Of a DNA stretch of 64,000 nt, positions 1-8,527 are shown one piece after another. Location: contig NZ_CP104203.1 in assembly GCF_025244725.1 (NCBI RefSeq), positions 2,356,001 to 2,420,000 on the forward strand, written 5' to 3'. A program made the translations under genes and the position numbers. The notes beneath the pieces were generated by a model. It was not told the origin of the DNA. It did not search any database and saw nothing but the letters and a program-made list of their open reading frames with translations. How positions within the stretch are numbered: position 1 is the stretch's first letter; each line of letters opens with the position of its first letter. The stretch is from Chryseobacterium oranimense (GTDB lineage: Bacteria > Bacteroidota > Bacteroidia > Flavobacteriales > Weeksellaceae).

Positions 1-642
1 GCTTCAAAAGCCAATGTAATTAAAGAAGTAGAGGAAAGCTTAAAAAGGCTGGGAACAGATTACATTGATCTTTTACAGCTTCACTGGCCGGACAGTACCA
101 CCCCGATCTGCGAAACAATGGAAGCTATGGAACTTCTTATCCAGCAGGGAAAAATTCTTGCAGCAGGAGTCAGCAATTATACCGTTTCACAGATGCAGGA
201 AGCTAACAGAACTCTTCATCTGGCAAGCAATCAGGTTTCTTACAGCATGCTGAACAGAGCTATTGAAGATGAACTGGTTCCTTATTCTTTAAAAAATAAT
301 TCGGGAATTATTGTTTACAGCCCGATGGAAAGAGGTCTTTTGACCGGAAAATATTTTAAAGAAGATAAATTAAAGGATAATGATCACAGAAACGGTTATT
401 TTTCACAGTTTGATTTAAATAAAGTGAAGACTTTCCTGGAAAAAATAGAACCTGTTGCGAAGGAAAAAAATGCCTCTCTTTCCCAGCTGGTATTACGCTG
501 GACGAGCATGCAACCGGCAATTACCGTTGTATTGGCAGGAGCCAGAAATGCCCGGCAGGCTATAGAAAATGCCCAGGCTATGGCCATTGAACTTTCTCAG
601 GACGAGCTGAGTTTCATCAATACAGCATTGAGCGAGATATAA
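1..642 (+). CDS. Aldo/keto reductase, C-terminal part (truncated by window edge)
   Basis: This is an NAD(P)H-dependent oxidoreductase of the aldo/keto reductase TIM-barrel family. The reading frame is open from base 1, so about the first 100 residues, with the catalytic Asp/Tyr/Lys, lie outside the window. Visible are LQLHWPD, carrying the active-site His; GVSNY, a typical family turn; and the cofactor-binding segment GARNARQAIENA near the C-terminus. The first internal ATG is at 118, but family conservation continues upstream of it, so it is not the start. The substrate cannot be told. A strong hairpin follows the stop. The family call is firm; the specific reaction is open. Confidence 0.9.
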   Translation, partial: ASKANVIKEVEESLKRLGTDYIDLLQLHWPDSTTPICETMEAMELLIQQGKILAAGVSNYTVSQMQEANRTLHLASNQVSYSMLNRAIEDELVPYSLKNNSGIIVYSPMERGLLTGKYFKEDKLKDNDHRNGYFSQFDLNKVKTFLEKIEPVAKEKNASLSQLVLRWTSMQPAITVVLAGARNARQAIENAQAMAIELSQDELSFINTALSEI

Positions 643-693
643 TATAAAGCCGGAAGAGGAATCATGAAGACGGAAGGCTGATTCATAAAAATA

Positions 694-720
694 AAATAGC
701 CTTCAGTTTGAAGGCTATTT
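694..720. terminator. Bidirectional terminator between convergent genes
   Basis: A perfect 12-bp stem (694-705 with 709-720) with a 3-nt loop and A/T-rich flanks lies between the aldo/keto reductase and the convergent metallopeptidase gene. Its core, AATAGCCTT, also occurs in the terminator at 2991-3019. Confidence 0.8.
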
Positions 721-744
721 CTTTTATGAATATTAAAATATCAA

Positions 745-2832
745 TTACTTAATAACTATTTTCTTCGAAACAGTATTCCCTTCTGCATTTATTTTTACAA
801 GATAAACTCCTGACTGTATTCCGCTGCCATTCACTTTATTGATCCCTTTTTCCAATTTCTCAGCCGGCTTGATCAGCTTGCCTGAAAGATCATAAATTTC
901 ATAATCTGCATCACCTTTAATATTGGATTCAATAGTAAATTGTCCGTTGGTAGCCGGATTAGGATAAACTTTAATATTTTGAAGTTCGGATTTAGAAGTT
1001 TCATTAACGGCTAGCAATTTGGCACAACTACCAATTCCTACAGCACACCATGCATTTTCTACCTGCTGCAATTCGTTGGAATTTGCCCCATAAAGATCAA
1101 TAGCTGCCTGCTTGGATTGATCGTAAGCGTTAATATAACCGCTGTTCGCTGTAAGATAAGTAGTCAAAGTCCTGAATGCAATTTTTTCCGCTTTCTGAAT
1201 GGTAAGCCCTGTCACATTGAACGCAGTCCCATTATCATTAGTCCCTGAACCACCCTGGGAAAGCAGATAAAACCAATAGTTTCCTACTCCACTGTTTTTG
1301 TGCACGCCTCCATGATCGTTGGTCTGGTTATACGGAGGTGCCGTACTTGCCCAGTTAGTCCCTTGATAAGTATCAGGCTGCTGCCCGCCAATCTGGTTGG
1401 AGCCGGCATTAGGATTGGCCATATTTCTGAAATAATTAGCTCCTAAACCGGGATTTGGAATTCCTTCTGCAATAGTCCAGTTTGGATTTACATTGGAATA
1501 GAATTCTATAGCTGTACCGAACATATCCGCAAAAGATTCATTCAGAGCTCCGGATTCGGCCTGATAGGCAAGGTTAGCTGTCCTGCTGACCATTAAGTGT
1601 GAATACTCATGTCCCGCCACATCTATTCCTACAATAGGACCAAAATATCCTGCCTGTCCCTGATATAAACCACTGCCATACACCATTGCTACAATTCCTT
1701 GCTGATCGATTGCTGCCGCATTGGTCCCGTCAATTGGCGTTTGACCTGCTCCTGTGGTTGTATTTCTGTTAAAATTAATATTATAATAGTTTCTTATGAT
1801 AGATCCGCTTCCGTCATAAGAGTTCCTGTTATGTCTGTTTACATAATAATCATGTGCCTTTTCCATTGCCCAATGTACTTCTACAGCAGGTTTAGTAGCC
1901 GCTGCCGTGTAGTTGGCAGTACTGCTGGAATATTCATTAATTGTACCTGTTAAACCTGAAGCAGCATTTCCGTTACCATCCCAGCCTGTTCCGTCAAGTG
2001 TGTGCACGTTTCTTGCGTTGTCCTTCAGACGGAAAGCTCCGCTGTAAGAATCTACAGTAATTTGCTGATTTCCTTTATAATAGGTAGCACTTGTGGAAGA
2101 CGTATCCAGCCAAGGGCTTACCACAGATGTAATTCTGGCTGAAGGTTTAACGGTTGAAATAGTATTAATAACAGGAGTTATATTATGATGATGAATTTTT
2201 TCTAATTTCTTTACAATCTGCTTTGTCCCGTTATCGATATAGTACATGTATCCCTGTAACGTTTTCAGAGAAAGAGCATCTATCTGGGAAACCGAATGCA
2301 GTTCTACGCCTTTACCGGCATATACTTTTGTTATTACCCGCTCAAAATCTGCAAAAGTTGTATCCTGTGTTCTCAGATCAGCATTGACAATATTTTCAAC
2401 TTCTGCTTTGGTAAGAGACTGCTGAACAGCCAGGTTGATATCCGGAGTCAATTCCCCGTTTACATAGGTTACTTTTCCATCCTTTTCATGTATAAGGATT
2501 AATTCATCCGCAACTTTCACATTTTTAAAATAATGCTGAAAAACAGTATGCTTGATTCCTAATTCATCCGTTTTCGCACTAACCTGTTCGAAGGTATGGT
2601 TATCATCCGTTCCAAGCCATTTTTTTAAATTCGTCATTAGAAAATCCGTCGGAATATTCTGCCCGTTAAAGCCGGCATAAAAATTCCCCATTGCAGATGA
2701 GGTTGAAATTTTTGGCAGATTCCTGATAGAAAGCTCGGCCTCTCTATCCTGCGCTTGCACTAAAACAAGAGGGGCACATCCCAAAGATAATGTAAAAGCC
2801 AAAGCTTTAACAATTGTAGTTGTTCTTTTCAT
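745..2832 (-). CDS. Secreted M4 (thermolysin-family) metallopeptidase with T9SS sorting domain
   Basis: Zinc endopeptidase, 695 aa. A Sec signal peptide ends around VQAQ (residue 27). It is followed by a propeptide region of the FTP/PepSY kind, and then the catalytic domain with HEYSH at residues 408-412 and the glutamate ligand in GALNESFAD. GGVHKNSG carries the transition-state histidine. From about residue 615 there is a C-terminal tail with KVYPNP (621), GxYLVKI and KKIVIK, which is the type A sorting signal of the type IX secretion system. The enzyme is therefore expected to be exported across the outer membrane and released or surface-bound. It is a single gene, convergent with its left neighbour. 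All active-site motifs are intact. The natural substrate is unknown; nutrient protein degradation is the usual role. Confidence 0.95.
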   Translation of the reverse strand: MKRTTTIVKALAFTLSLGCAPLVLVQAQDREAELSIRNLPKISTSSAMGNFYAGFNGQNIPTDFLMTNLKKWLGTDDNHTFEQVSAKTDELGIKHTVFQHYFKNVKVADELILIHEKDGKVTYVNGELTPDINLAVQQSLTKAEVENIVNADLRTQDTTFADFERVITKVYAGKGVELHSVSQIDALSLKTLQGYMYYIDNGTKQIVKKLEKIHHHNITPVINTISTVKPSARITSVVSPWLDTSSTSATYYKGNQQITVDSYSGAFRLKDNARNVHTLDGTGWDGNGNAASGLTGTINEYSSSTANYTAAATKPAVEVHWAMEKAHDYYVNRHNRNSYDGSGSIIRNYYNINFNRNTTTGAGQTPIDGTNAAAIDQQGIVAMVYGSGLYQGQAGYFGPIVGIDVAGHEYSHLMVSRTANLAYQAESGALNESFADMFGTAIEFYSNVNPNWTIAEGIPNPGLGANYFRNMANPNAGSNQIGGQQPDTYQGTNWASTAPPYNQTNDHGGVHKNSGVGNYWFYLLSQGGSGTNDNGTAFNVTGLTIQKAEKIAFRTLTTYLTANSGYINAYDQSKQAAIDLYGANSNELQQVENAWCAVGIGSCAKLLAVNETSKSELQNIKVYPNPATNGQFTIESNIKGDADYEIYDLSGKLIKPAEKLEKGINKVNGSGIQSGVYLVKINAEGNTVSKKIVIK

Positions 2833-2990
2833 ATTTTTTTGTTGATTTAGCAGTTAGTAGTAAAATGTCAAAAATGTTACAAATAGCATCACAATTCATG
2901 ATAAAAAAATCAAAAACACATTATTTTTAATAAAAAAACAGGAATAATTTTTTTAAACATAACAAGCGCCAGCAGCGATCGCAACAACAA

Positions 2991-3019
2991 AATAGCCTTT
3001 CAAAAACTGAAAGGCTATT
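2991..3019 (-). terminator. Terminator of the doxX/AhpD-like operon
   Basis: An 11-bp perfect stem (2991-3001 with 3009-3019) sits just downstream of the minus-strand AhpD-like gene. A T-rich tract follows on that strand. Confidence 0.75.
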
Positions 3020-3042
3020 CTGATAATATTTTTTTACAAAAA

Positions 3043-3486
3043 CTATTTTGGAATGTCCATGTGTGTACTTACAGCAATTCTGTTCCATGCATTGATGGTC
3101 ACGATGGCCATGATGATCTGTGCAATGGCAGCCTCATCAAAATACTGTTTTGCCTTCTGGAATGTTTCTTCTGTAAGCCCTTTGTCACTAATCAGGGTAA
3201 TTTCCTCCGTCATTGCCAGAAGAACCTGTTCTTCTTCTGTGAAAAAATCTTTCGCTTCTCTCCAGCCGTTAAGGATAAAAATTCTTTGAGTTGTTTCACC
3301 GTATTTAAGGGCATCCTTTGTATGCATATCAAGGCAGAAAGCACATTTGTTGATCTGCGAAGCTCTAATTTTAATAAGCTCCTTCTGGATATGGTTGAGT
3401 GAAATGGTCTGAAGATATCCTTCCAGTCCAAGCATAGCTTTGTAAGCTGCTGAATCTACGCTGGCAATATTTAATCTTGCGCTCAT
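3043..3486 (-). CDS. Carboxymuconolactone decarboxylase family (AhpD-like) protein
   Basis: A small all-helical protein of 147 aa with the AhpD-type redox motif C48-x2-C51-x3-H55. This is the motif that gives AhpD its disulfide and peroxidase-supporting activity. The protein is the usual length for the single-domain group. It starts 7 nt after the stop of the upstream DoxX gene, so both are probably on one transcript, with the Crp/Fnr-like regulator gene lying next upstream. In this family DoxX plus an AhpD-like protein points to thiol or oxidative stress defence, but a specific substrate cannot be assigned. Confidence 0.85.
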   Translation of the reverse strand: MSARLNIASVDSAAYKAMLGLEGYLQTISLNHIQKELIKIRASQINKCAFCLDMHTKDALKYGETTQRIFILNGWREAKDFFTEEEQVLLAMTEEITLISDKGLTEETFQKAKQYFDEAAIAQIIMAIVTINAWNRIAVSTHMDIPK

Positions 3487-3493
3487 ACTATTA

Positions 3494-3922
3494 TTATTTA
3501 TGGGTTAAATGATCTATACTAAAAAAATACTTCGGCTGAACCGCCAGTAAAAATGCTCCGGCACTTCCCGCCCAAACGGAATAATCAAGCGGTGCCTTAA
3601 CTCCCAATACAATAGTCATAGACAGTGCAAATACCAGCAACAAGAAACCCGCTCCAAATGCTGCAATCCTGGTTTTCCAGCCCACGAGAAGCATTAAAAG
3701 AAAAAGGATTTCAAACAAAGTAGCAGCATAAGCCGAAACAATACTTAAAGATTCAGGAAGGAAAAAGGTGAGCTTTCTTGTATATGCCTCAAAATTTGCC
3801 CAGTTTCCCCAGGCTGAATTGGCGCCCCAGAAACCAAATCTGTCCGCGACTGCAGAAAGCATGGTTACAGCAATGGCAAGCCTTAAAAACAACTGTGGAA
3901 ATTTCATATTTTTGTCTGTCAT
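3494..3922 (-). CDS. DoxX family membrane protein
   Basis: A 142-aa inner-membrane protein with four hydrophobic segments and a conserved aromatic/Asn-rich loop after the first (FGFWG...WGNWANFEAYT), typical of DoxX/DoxD-like proteins. ATG at 3922 is used; a second Met five codons later (3907) is an alternative. It lies between a Crp/Fnr-family regulator (64 nt upstream) and an AhpD-like gene (7 nt downstream), all on the minus strand. The family has been linked to thiol oxidation or quinone-linked redox processes. The exact role here is not known. Confidence 0.85.
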   Translation of the reverse strand: MTDKNMKFPQLFLRLAIAVTMLSAVADRFGFWGANSAWGNWANFEAYTRKLTFFLPESLSIVSAYAATLFEILFLLMLLVGWKTRIAAFGAGFLLLVFALSMTIVLGVKAPLDYSVWAGSAGAFLLAVQPKYFFSIDHLTHK

Positions 3923-3985
3923 GATACTGAGTTTTAATTACATGACAAATCTCCGACTTATAACCGGTAAAAATCTTAAACTGGT

Positions 3986-4558
3986 TTAAGAACGTAGTTT
4001 TGCTCTGATTTCGCTCAGGTATTCCGGCGTGAGGTTTAAAAAGGAAGCTATTAAATACTGTGGAATTCTCTGGATAAACCACGGGTACAGCGTACTGAAA
4101 TGTACATATAATTCTTCTCTGGACATTTCATACAAATAACGTATCCGCCTTTCGGAAGCTGCATAAGCTCTTTGATAGATCATTCTGAAGTAGCGTTCCA
4201 TAACGGGATGTTTTTTTAGTAAAAGCTCCTGCTGCTGATTGTCTATCATAAGAATGGTAGAACGCTCCACCGCCTGGATACAAAAATCTGATTTGATCTG
4301 TCTTTCAAAAGCAAAAGTATCCGTGATCCACCAGTTTTCTATGGCAAATTCAGTGGTTTGTTCTGCCCCTTTTTCGTTAATAAAAAACTTTCTGAGACAG
4401 CCTACGGACACAAAATACATTGACTTACAGATCTCTCCATGAAGCATCAGGTTCTGCTTTTTCTTCACTTCCACTTCCTTAAAAAAAGAAAATATGGAAG
4501 CAAACTCTTCATCTGTAATCTTTATAAATTTATTTAAATGTACTTTGAAACTGTCCAT
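3986..4558 (-). CDS. Crp/Fnr family transcriptional regulator
   Basis: 190 aa with an N-terminal cyclic-nucleotide-binding-like beta-barrel (about residues 10-120) and a C-terminal winged-helix region (about 145-188, IPQYLIASFLNLTPEYLSEIR). There is no Cys cluster for an Fe-S centre, so it is not a classical FNR. The effector is unknown. It is divergent from the DUF1304 gene, with only 67 nt between. That gap contains an inverted repeat (4567-4584) suited to binding by the protein itself. It probably controls itself, the downstream DoxX/AhpD-like genes and perhaps the divergent gene; this is inference from context. Confidence 0.88.
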   Translation of the reverse strand: MDSFKVHLNKFIKITDEEFASIFSFFKEVEVKKKQNLMLHGEICKSMYFVSVGCLRKFFINEKGAEQTTEFAIENWWITDTFAFERQIKSDFCIQAVERSTILMIDNQQQELLLKKHPVMERYFRMIYQRAYAASERRIRYLYEMSREELYVHFSTLYPWFIQRIPQYLIASFLNLTPEYLSEIRAKLRS

Positions 4559-4566
4559 CTTTGCAA

Positions 4567-4584
4567 TTAAGTAACCAAACTTAA
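4567..4584. promoter_or_regulatory. Candidate Crp/Fnr-type operator
   Basis: TTAAGT-N6-ACTTAA is a perfect two-arm inverted repeat in the short divergent region between the Crp/Fnr regulator and the DUF1304 gene. Its spacing suits a dimeric Crp-fold protein. It begins 9 nt upstream of the regulator's start codon. Confidence 0.45.
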
Positions 4585-4625
4585 CTTTATTTTTTTAGTT
4601 TTACAATGTCAAAAACATTAAAATC

Positions 4626-4991
4626 ATGGAACTCGTTGCTAAAATTCTGATCGCTGTCGTTGCAATCGAACATATTTATATCCTGTGGATGGAGATGTTT
4701 GCCTGGGAAACCAAAGGGAAAGAGGTATTCAAAGCTGCATTACCCGCAGAAATGTTTAAACCTACGAAAGGATTGGCGGCCAACCAGGGGCTTTACAATG
4801 GTTTCTTAGCTGCGGGGCTCATCTGGTCTTTTTTAATTAAAGATCCACAATGGCAGACGAATGTTGCGCTGTTCTTTTTGGGATGTGTTGCTGTAGCCGG
4901 AATTTATGGAGCAATTTCTGCCACTAAAAAAATATTTTTCGTTCAGGCTTTGCCTGCTATCCTTGCAATTATTGCTGTTTTATTGAAGTAG
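4626..4991 (+). CDS. DUF1304 family membrane protein
   Basis: A 121-aa inner-membrane protein with about four hydrophobic helices. It shows the DUF1304 pattern: an N-terminal helix with EHIYILWMEMFAW, then PKG...NQGLYNGFLAAGL, and a C-terminal helix pair. Length is normal for the family. It is transcribed divergently from the Crp/Fnr regulator and may be one of its targets. Function of the family is not established. Confidence 0.85.
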   Translation: MELVAKILIAVVAIEHIYILWMEMFAWETKGKEVFKAALPAEMFKPTKGLAANQGLYNGFLAAGLIWSFLIKDPQWQTNVALFFLGCVAVAGIYGAISATKKIFFVQALPAILAIIAVLLK

Positions 4992-5159
4992 CCTTATAAG
5001 CTAAATTATAAAAGAACCTCCTAAAATAATCTGAACGTCCATATTCTTTTAACTTTAATGATAAGAGAAAAATTTCCGTGAAACCGACACTTTAAAATAA
5101 GACTGAAAATCAACACTTTATAACTGGAAAAATCCATTTAATATAAAATCCGTAAATTT

Positions 5160-5398
5160 GCACCATCATAAAAATTGATATCCAGTTTTTTGATGCTGGC
5201 AAGCATTTTGATCAAATGTAGCCATTCAAGTTGTTCAGTACACATATCTGTAATTACCTCATCAGTAATTTTAATTGTAGAATCTATGTAAAAGACAAGC
5301 TTCTTTTACATAATACACTCTTTTTCTAGAGTATAATCTATTGAAATATTTAAAATAAACATAAGACCACAACAGGTCTTTATGCTGTTATTTTTTTG
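5160..5398 (+). ncRNA. Candidate structured RNA or leader upstream of the betaine transporter
   Basis: The stretch 4992-5532 has no convincing gene. Within it, a promoter-like TAAATTTG (5153-5160) is followed by a series of hairpins. One is an 11-bp perfect stem (5285-5295 with 5302-5312) and one is a 7-bp stem with one mismatch (5314-5320 with 5329-5335). The last is a 9-bp stem with a one-base bulge (about 5359-5383), followed by a run of seven Ts near 5390-5396, like an intrinsic terminator. This looks like a short independent transcript or an attenuator before the transporter operon that starts at 5533. Against this, the minus strand has an open frame of about 54 codons (5138-5302) without a good start. 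No known riboswitch class is recognised. Confidence 0.35.
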
Positions 5399-5532
5399 TT
5401 TAAAGCTTTTATCATTAAAGGCTTAGCAAATTATTTTATCCTATTATCAACAGCAGGGCAACTAAAGCTAAACATATGTAATGAATTGGTGTACAATTCT
5501 TTATATCAAATTATTAATTGAAAATTCTGAAT

Positions 5533-6783
5533 ATGGAAAAAAATGAAAACACTGGAAAAGTAAAACTTAAAGTGGAAGACCTAACCATCATCTTTGGTAA
5601 AAACAAAGAAAAAGCACAGGAACTTCTGGACAAAGGTTTTTCCAAAAAGGAAATTCTTGAAAAAACAGGCTGTACCATAGGAATCAACAAAGCCAGTTTT
5701 GAAATCTATGAAGGAGAATTCTTTGTCATCATGGGACTGTCGGGAAGTGGAAAATCTACCCTGCTGCGCTGTTTAAACAGATTGAATGAGCCCACTTCCG
5801 GAAAAGTATACATCAATGATGATGATATCACCGGTAAAAATAATAAAGAGCTTCTGGAAGTAAGAAGAACAGAAATGAGTATGGTATTTCAGAAATTTGG
5901 ATTACTGCCCCATCATACAATTCTGGACAATGCTGGTTTCGGGCTGGAAATAAGAGGGGAAGATAAAGTTTCCCGTGATCAAAAAGCACAGAAAGCGCTG
6001 GACATCGTTGGATTAACAGGTTTTGAAAACCAATATCCTTCGCAGCTTTCAGGGGGAATGCAGCAGAGAGTAGGACTGGCAAGAGCTTTGGCTAACGATC
6101 CTGAAGTTTTGCTTATGGATGAAGCCTTCTCCGCACTGGATCCACTGATAAAATCTGAAATGCAGGACCAGATGCTTGAACTGCAGAATACACTGCAAAA
6201 AACCATAGTCTTTATTACCCACGACCTGGATGAAGCCATTAAAATCGGAGACCGTATCGTCATCATGAAAGATGGGGTCATAGAGCAGATAGGAACCGCA
6301 GAAGATATTTTAACCAATCCTGCAAGTGATTATGTAAAAGCGTTTGTAGAGAAAGTAGACCGTAAAACGATTATCACCGCAAGATCTTTAATGTTCGATA
6401 AAGCAACGGTGGTACGTTTCAGAAAAGATGGTCCTGAGGGAGCTTTAAGAAAAATGAGAACAACAGGCCTGGAAAACTTACCCGTAGTGGATTTTCAGAA
6501 TAAGTTTTTAGGATTTGTAACGCTTAACGATGTCGTGCACATTGCCAAAAAGAAAGAACCTACTGTGGAATCCATTATCAATAGCAATGTTCCTTCCGTT
6601 TATCCTGAGGTGACTGTTGAAGAAATGTTACCACTGATCTCAGAAAATAAATCATCCATTGCCGTGGTAGATGAAAACAATAAATTCTTAGGTCTTATTA
6701 CCCAATTATCACTCATCATAGAAGCTACTAAATTTAACGAAGAAGAGATCATAGAATTAAAAGAAATCGCAAACAATCAATAA
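5533..6783 (+). CDS. opuAA: Glycine betaine/L-proline ABC transporter, ATP-binding protein with CBS domains
   Basis: The ATPase of a type I osmoprotectant importer, 416 aa from the ATG at 5533. A TTG 15 nt earlier is in frame but less likely. Walker A GLSGSGKST is at residues 68-76. The signature is LSGGMQQRVGLARAL, Walker B is VLLMDEAF, and the H-loop is FITHDLDEA. The N-terminal ATPase extension (KAQELLDKGFSKKEI) is typical of OpuAA/ProV. The C-terminal part (about residues 280-410) holds two CBS-like repeats, which in OpuA sense ionic strength. It is followed 1 nt later by the permease gene and then the binding lipoprotein, forming a complete operon for glycine betaine or proline uptake under osmotic stress. 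Confidence 0.95.
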   Translation: MEKNENTGKVKLKVEDLTIIFGKNKEKAQELLDKGFSKKEILEKTGCTIGINKASFEIYEGEFFVIMGLSGSGKSTLLRCLNRLNEPTSGKVYINDDDITGKNNKELLEVRRTEMSMVFQKFGLLPHHTILDNAGFGLEIRGEDKVSRDQKAQKALDIVGLTGFENQYPSQLSGGMQQRVGLARALANDPEVLLMDEAFSALDPLIKSEMQDQMLELQNTLQKTIVFITHDLDEAIKIGDRIVIMKDGVIEQIGTAEDILTNPASDYVKAFVEKVDRKTIITARSLMFDKATVVRFRKDGPEGALRKMRTTGLENLPVVDFQNKFLGFVTLNDVVHIAKKKEPTVESIINSNVPSVYPEVTVEEMLPLISENKSSIAVVDENNKFLGLITQLSLIIEATKFNEEEIIELKEIANNQ

Positions 6784-6784
6784 G

Positions 6785-7612
6785 ATGAATAAAACTATAG
6801 ATATAGGCCAATATGTAGAAACTGCAATCAATTGGCTCACAGAAAACGGAAAGCCTGTATTTGATGTCATAAAACACCTGGGAAACTCCTCCATTATGGG
6901 GATTGAATGGGTTTTAACAAACACTCCTTTTTATGTAATCATTCTCTTTTTTACCCTGCTGGCATTATGGAAAGCAGGAAAAGGCATTGCTGTGGTAACG
7001 GCTGCCGGATTAAGTTTAATATTTTTAATGGGACTTTGGAAAGAAACCATGGAAACACTGGCACTTATTTTTGTCTCCACCATTACGGCTCTTATTCTGT
7101 CTATCCCTCTGGGAATTTTGGCTGCGAAAAGCAAAATAGCGGAAAAAATTATTCGCCCTTTACTGGATCTGATGCAAACCATGCCCGCATTTGTCTACCT
7201 GATTCCTGCTGTACTGTTTTTCAGTATCGGTAAAGTACCGGGTGCTTTTGCAACCATTATTTTTGCGATGCCGCCCGCGGTTCGATTAACGACTTTAGGA
7301 ATTGAAGCTGTTCCGAAAGATATTGTAGAAGCAGCAAGAGCTTTCGGGGCGACCAACCGCCAGATCTTGTTCAAAGTTGAACTTCCTTTAGCCATGAAAA
7401 CAATTTTAACGGGAATCAATCAAACCATATTGTTATCATTATCCATGGTCGTTATTGCAGGAATGATTGCTGCAGGCGGTTTGGGAGAGAAAGTACTGGA
7501 AGGAATTAATAACCTGGATATCGGATTAGGATTTGAAAGTGGTTTATCAGTTGTGATTTTAGCCATTATTCTGGACCGTATCACCCAGGGATTTGTAAAG
7601 AAAAAACAATAA
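6785..7612 (+). CDS. opuAB: Glycine betaine/L-proline ABC transporter, permease
   Basis: A 275-aa inner-membrane permease with several hydrophobic helices. The coupling-helix region EAARAFGATNRQILFKVELPLAMKTIL is the EAA-like loop that docks on the ATPase. The QTMPAFVYLIPAVLFF segment is characteristic of OpuAB/ProW. It starts immediately after the ATPase stop and ends 1 nt before the lipoprotein start, so the three genes are co-transcribed. Ligand assignment rests on family resemblance. Confidence 0.95.
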   Translation: MNKTIDIGQYVETAINWLTENGKPVFDVIKHLGNSSIMGIEWVLTNTPFYVIILFFTLLALWKAGKGIAVVTAAGLSLIFLMGLWKETMETLALIFVSTITALILSIPLGILAAKSKIAEKIIRPLLDLMQTMPAFVYLIPAVLFFSIGKVPGAFATIIFAMPPAVRLTTLGIEAVPKDIVEAARAFGATNRQILFKVELPLAMKTILTGINQTILLSLSMVVIAGMIAAGGLGEKVLEGINNLDIGLGFESGLSVVILAIILDRITQGFVKKKQ

Positions 7613-7613
7613 G

Positions 7614-8468
7614 ATGAAACGATTAAAATATCTTTTTTTCCCCGTTTTAATGCTGATATTTACAGTATTAAACTCGTGTGAAAACATAAAAAACTCTAAA
7701 TACATCACCATAGGAATGGTAGACGGCTGGGCGGAAGATGTTGCGATGACACATGTTGCGAAAGCCATTCTGGACAAACAGGGATATCACGTTATTATTC
7801 AAAAAGCATCTACGGATATGATCCTGGCTTCGATGAATAATGAAGATACAGACCTTTTCATGGGAGTATGGCTTCCTTACACCCACGCAAAAAAACTGGC
7901 TAAATTTCCGGGATTGACTCATCTTGGAACCAATTATGATAACGGCCGTATAGGATTGGTTGTCCCGGAATACGTTACTGTTCATTCCATTGAGGAGCTC
8001 AATCAGCATAAGGATCAATTTAGGCACAGAATCATTGGAATTGAGAAAGGAGCCGGATTAACCACCGGAACTGATAAAGCAATTATTGATTATAAGCTTG
8101 ATTACAAACAGGTCAACTCCTCTACCATTGCCATGATTACCGAATTACAAAATGCCATCCAGCGTAAAGAATGGATTGTGGTAACCGGATGGCAGCCTCA
8201 CTGGATGTTTGGTAAAATGAAGCTTAAGTTTCTTGATGATCCCAAAAAGATATTTGGTGAAGCAGAGCAGATTAAAACCTATTCCAGAAAAAGTTTTGCG
8301 AAAGATCATTCGGAGCTTGCAAAATTCTTTTCTAAACTCCATTTTGATGATGAAAACATGTCTGATCTTTTAATGAAAATGGAACAGAGTAAAAACAAAG
8401 AAGCCACTGCCCAACAATGGGTGGACGACCACTCTGAACTGGTACAGTCATGGTTAGATAAAAATTAA
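7614..8468 (+). CDS. opuAC: Glycine betaine ABC transporter, substrate-binding lipoprotein
   Basis: 284 aa with a lipoprotein signal whose lipobox is LNSC (C22), so it is anchored in a membrane facing the periplasm. It has the OpuAC/ProX type II binding fold: ITIGMVDGWAEDVAMTHVAK near the N-terminus, a central GVWLPYTHA segment, and GWQPHWMF. The aromatic residues in these segments are those that usually form the cage around quaternary ammonium ligands. It is the last gene of the operon, followed by a strong hairpin at 8490. Confidence 0.93.
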   Translation: MKRLKYLFFPVLMLIFTVLNSCENIKNSKYITIGMVDGWAEDVAMTHVAKAILDKQGYHVIIQKASTDMILASMNNEDTDLFMGVWLPYTHAKKLAKFPGLTHLGTNYDNGRIGLVVPEYVTVHSIEELNQHKDQFRHRIIGIEKGAGLTTGTDKAIIDYKLDYKQVNSSTIAMITELQNAIQRKEWIVVTGWQPHWMFGKMKLKFLDDPKKIFGEAEQIKTYSRKSFAKDHSELAKFFSKLHFDDENMSDLLMKMEQSKNKEATAQQWVDDHSELVQSWLDKN

Positions 8469-8489
8469 TAAACAAAATTTGGTATATTT

Positions 8490-8525
8490 AAAATCCTCAA
8501 CTCTACATGGGTATGAGGATTTTTT
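8490..8525. terminator. Bidirectional terminator
   Basis: A 10-bp perfect stem, AAAATCCTCA (8490-8499) with TGAGGATTTT (8514-8523), followed by a T-run. It lies between the convergent betaine transporter operon and the HxlR regulator gene. Confidence 0.85.
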
Positions 8526-8527
8526 AT

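Noticed and set aside
3053-3402. Open frames on the plus strand opposite the AhpD-like gene
   Set aside because: They mirror a well-supported gene with an intact CxxC...H motif and lack family features of their own.
5138-5302. Minus-strand open frame of about 54 codons
   Set aside because: Protein-like but lacks a convincing start and is shorter than a typical gene. Kept only as a competing view of the leader region.
5470-5482. AACTAAAGCTAA also present near the right end of the GxxExxY element (about 20553)
   Set aside because: A match of about 12 nt in AT-rich DNA without any partner repeat is likely by chance.
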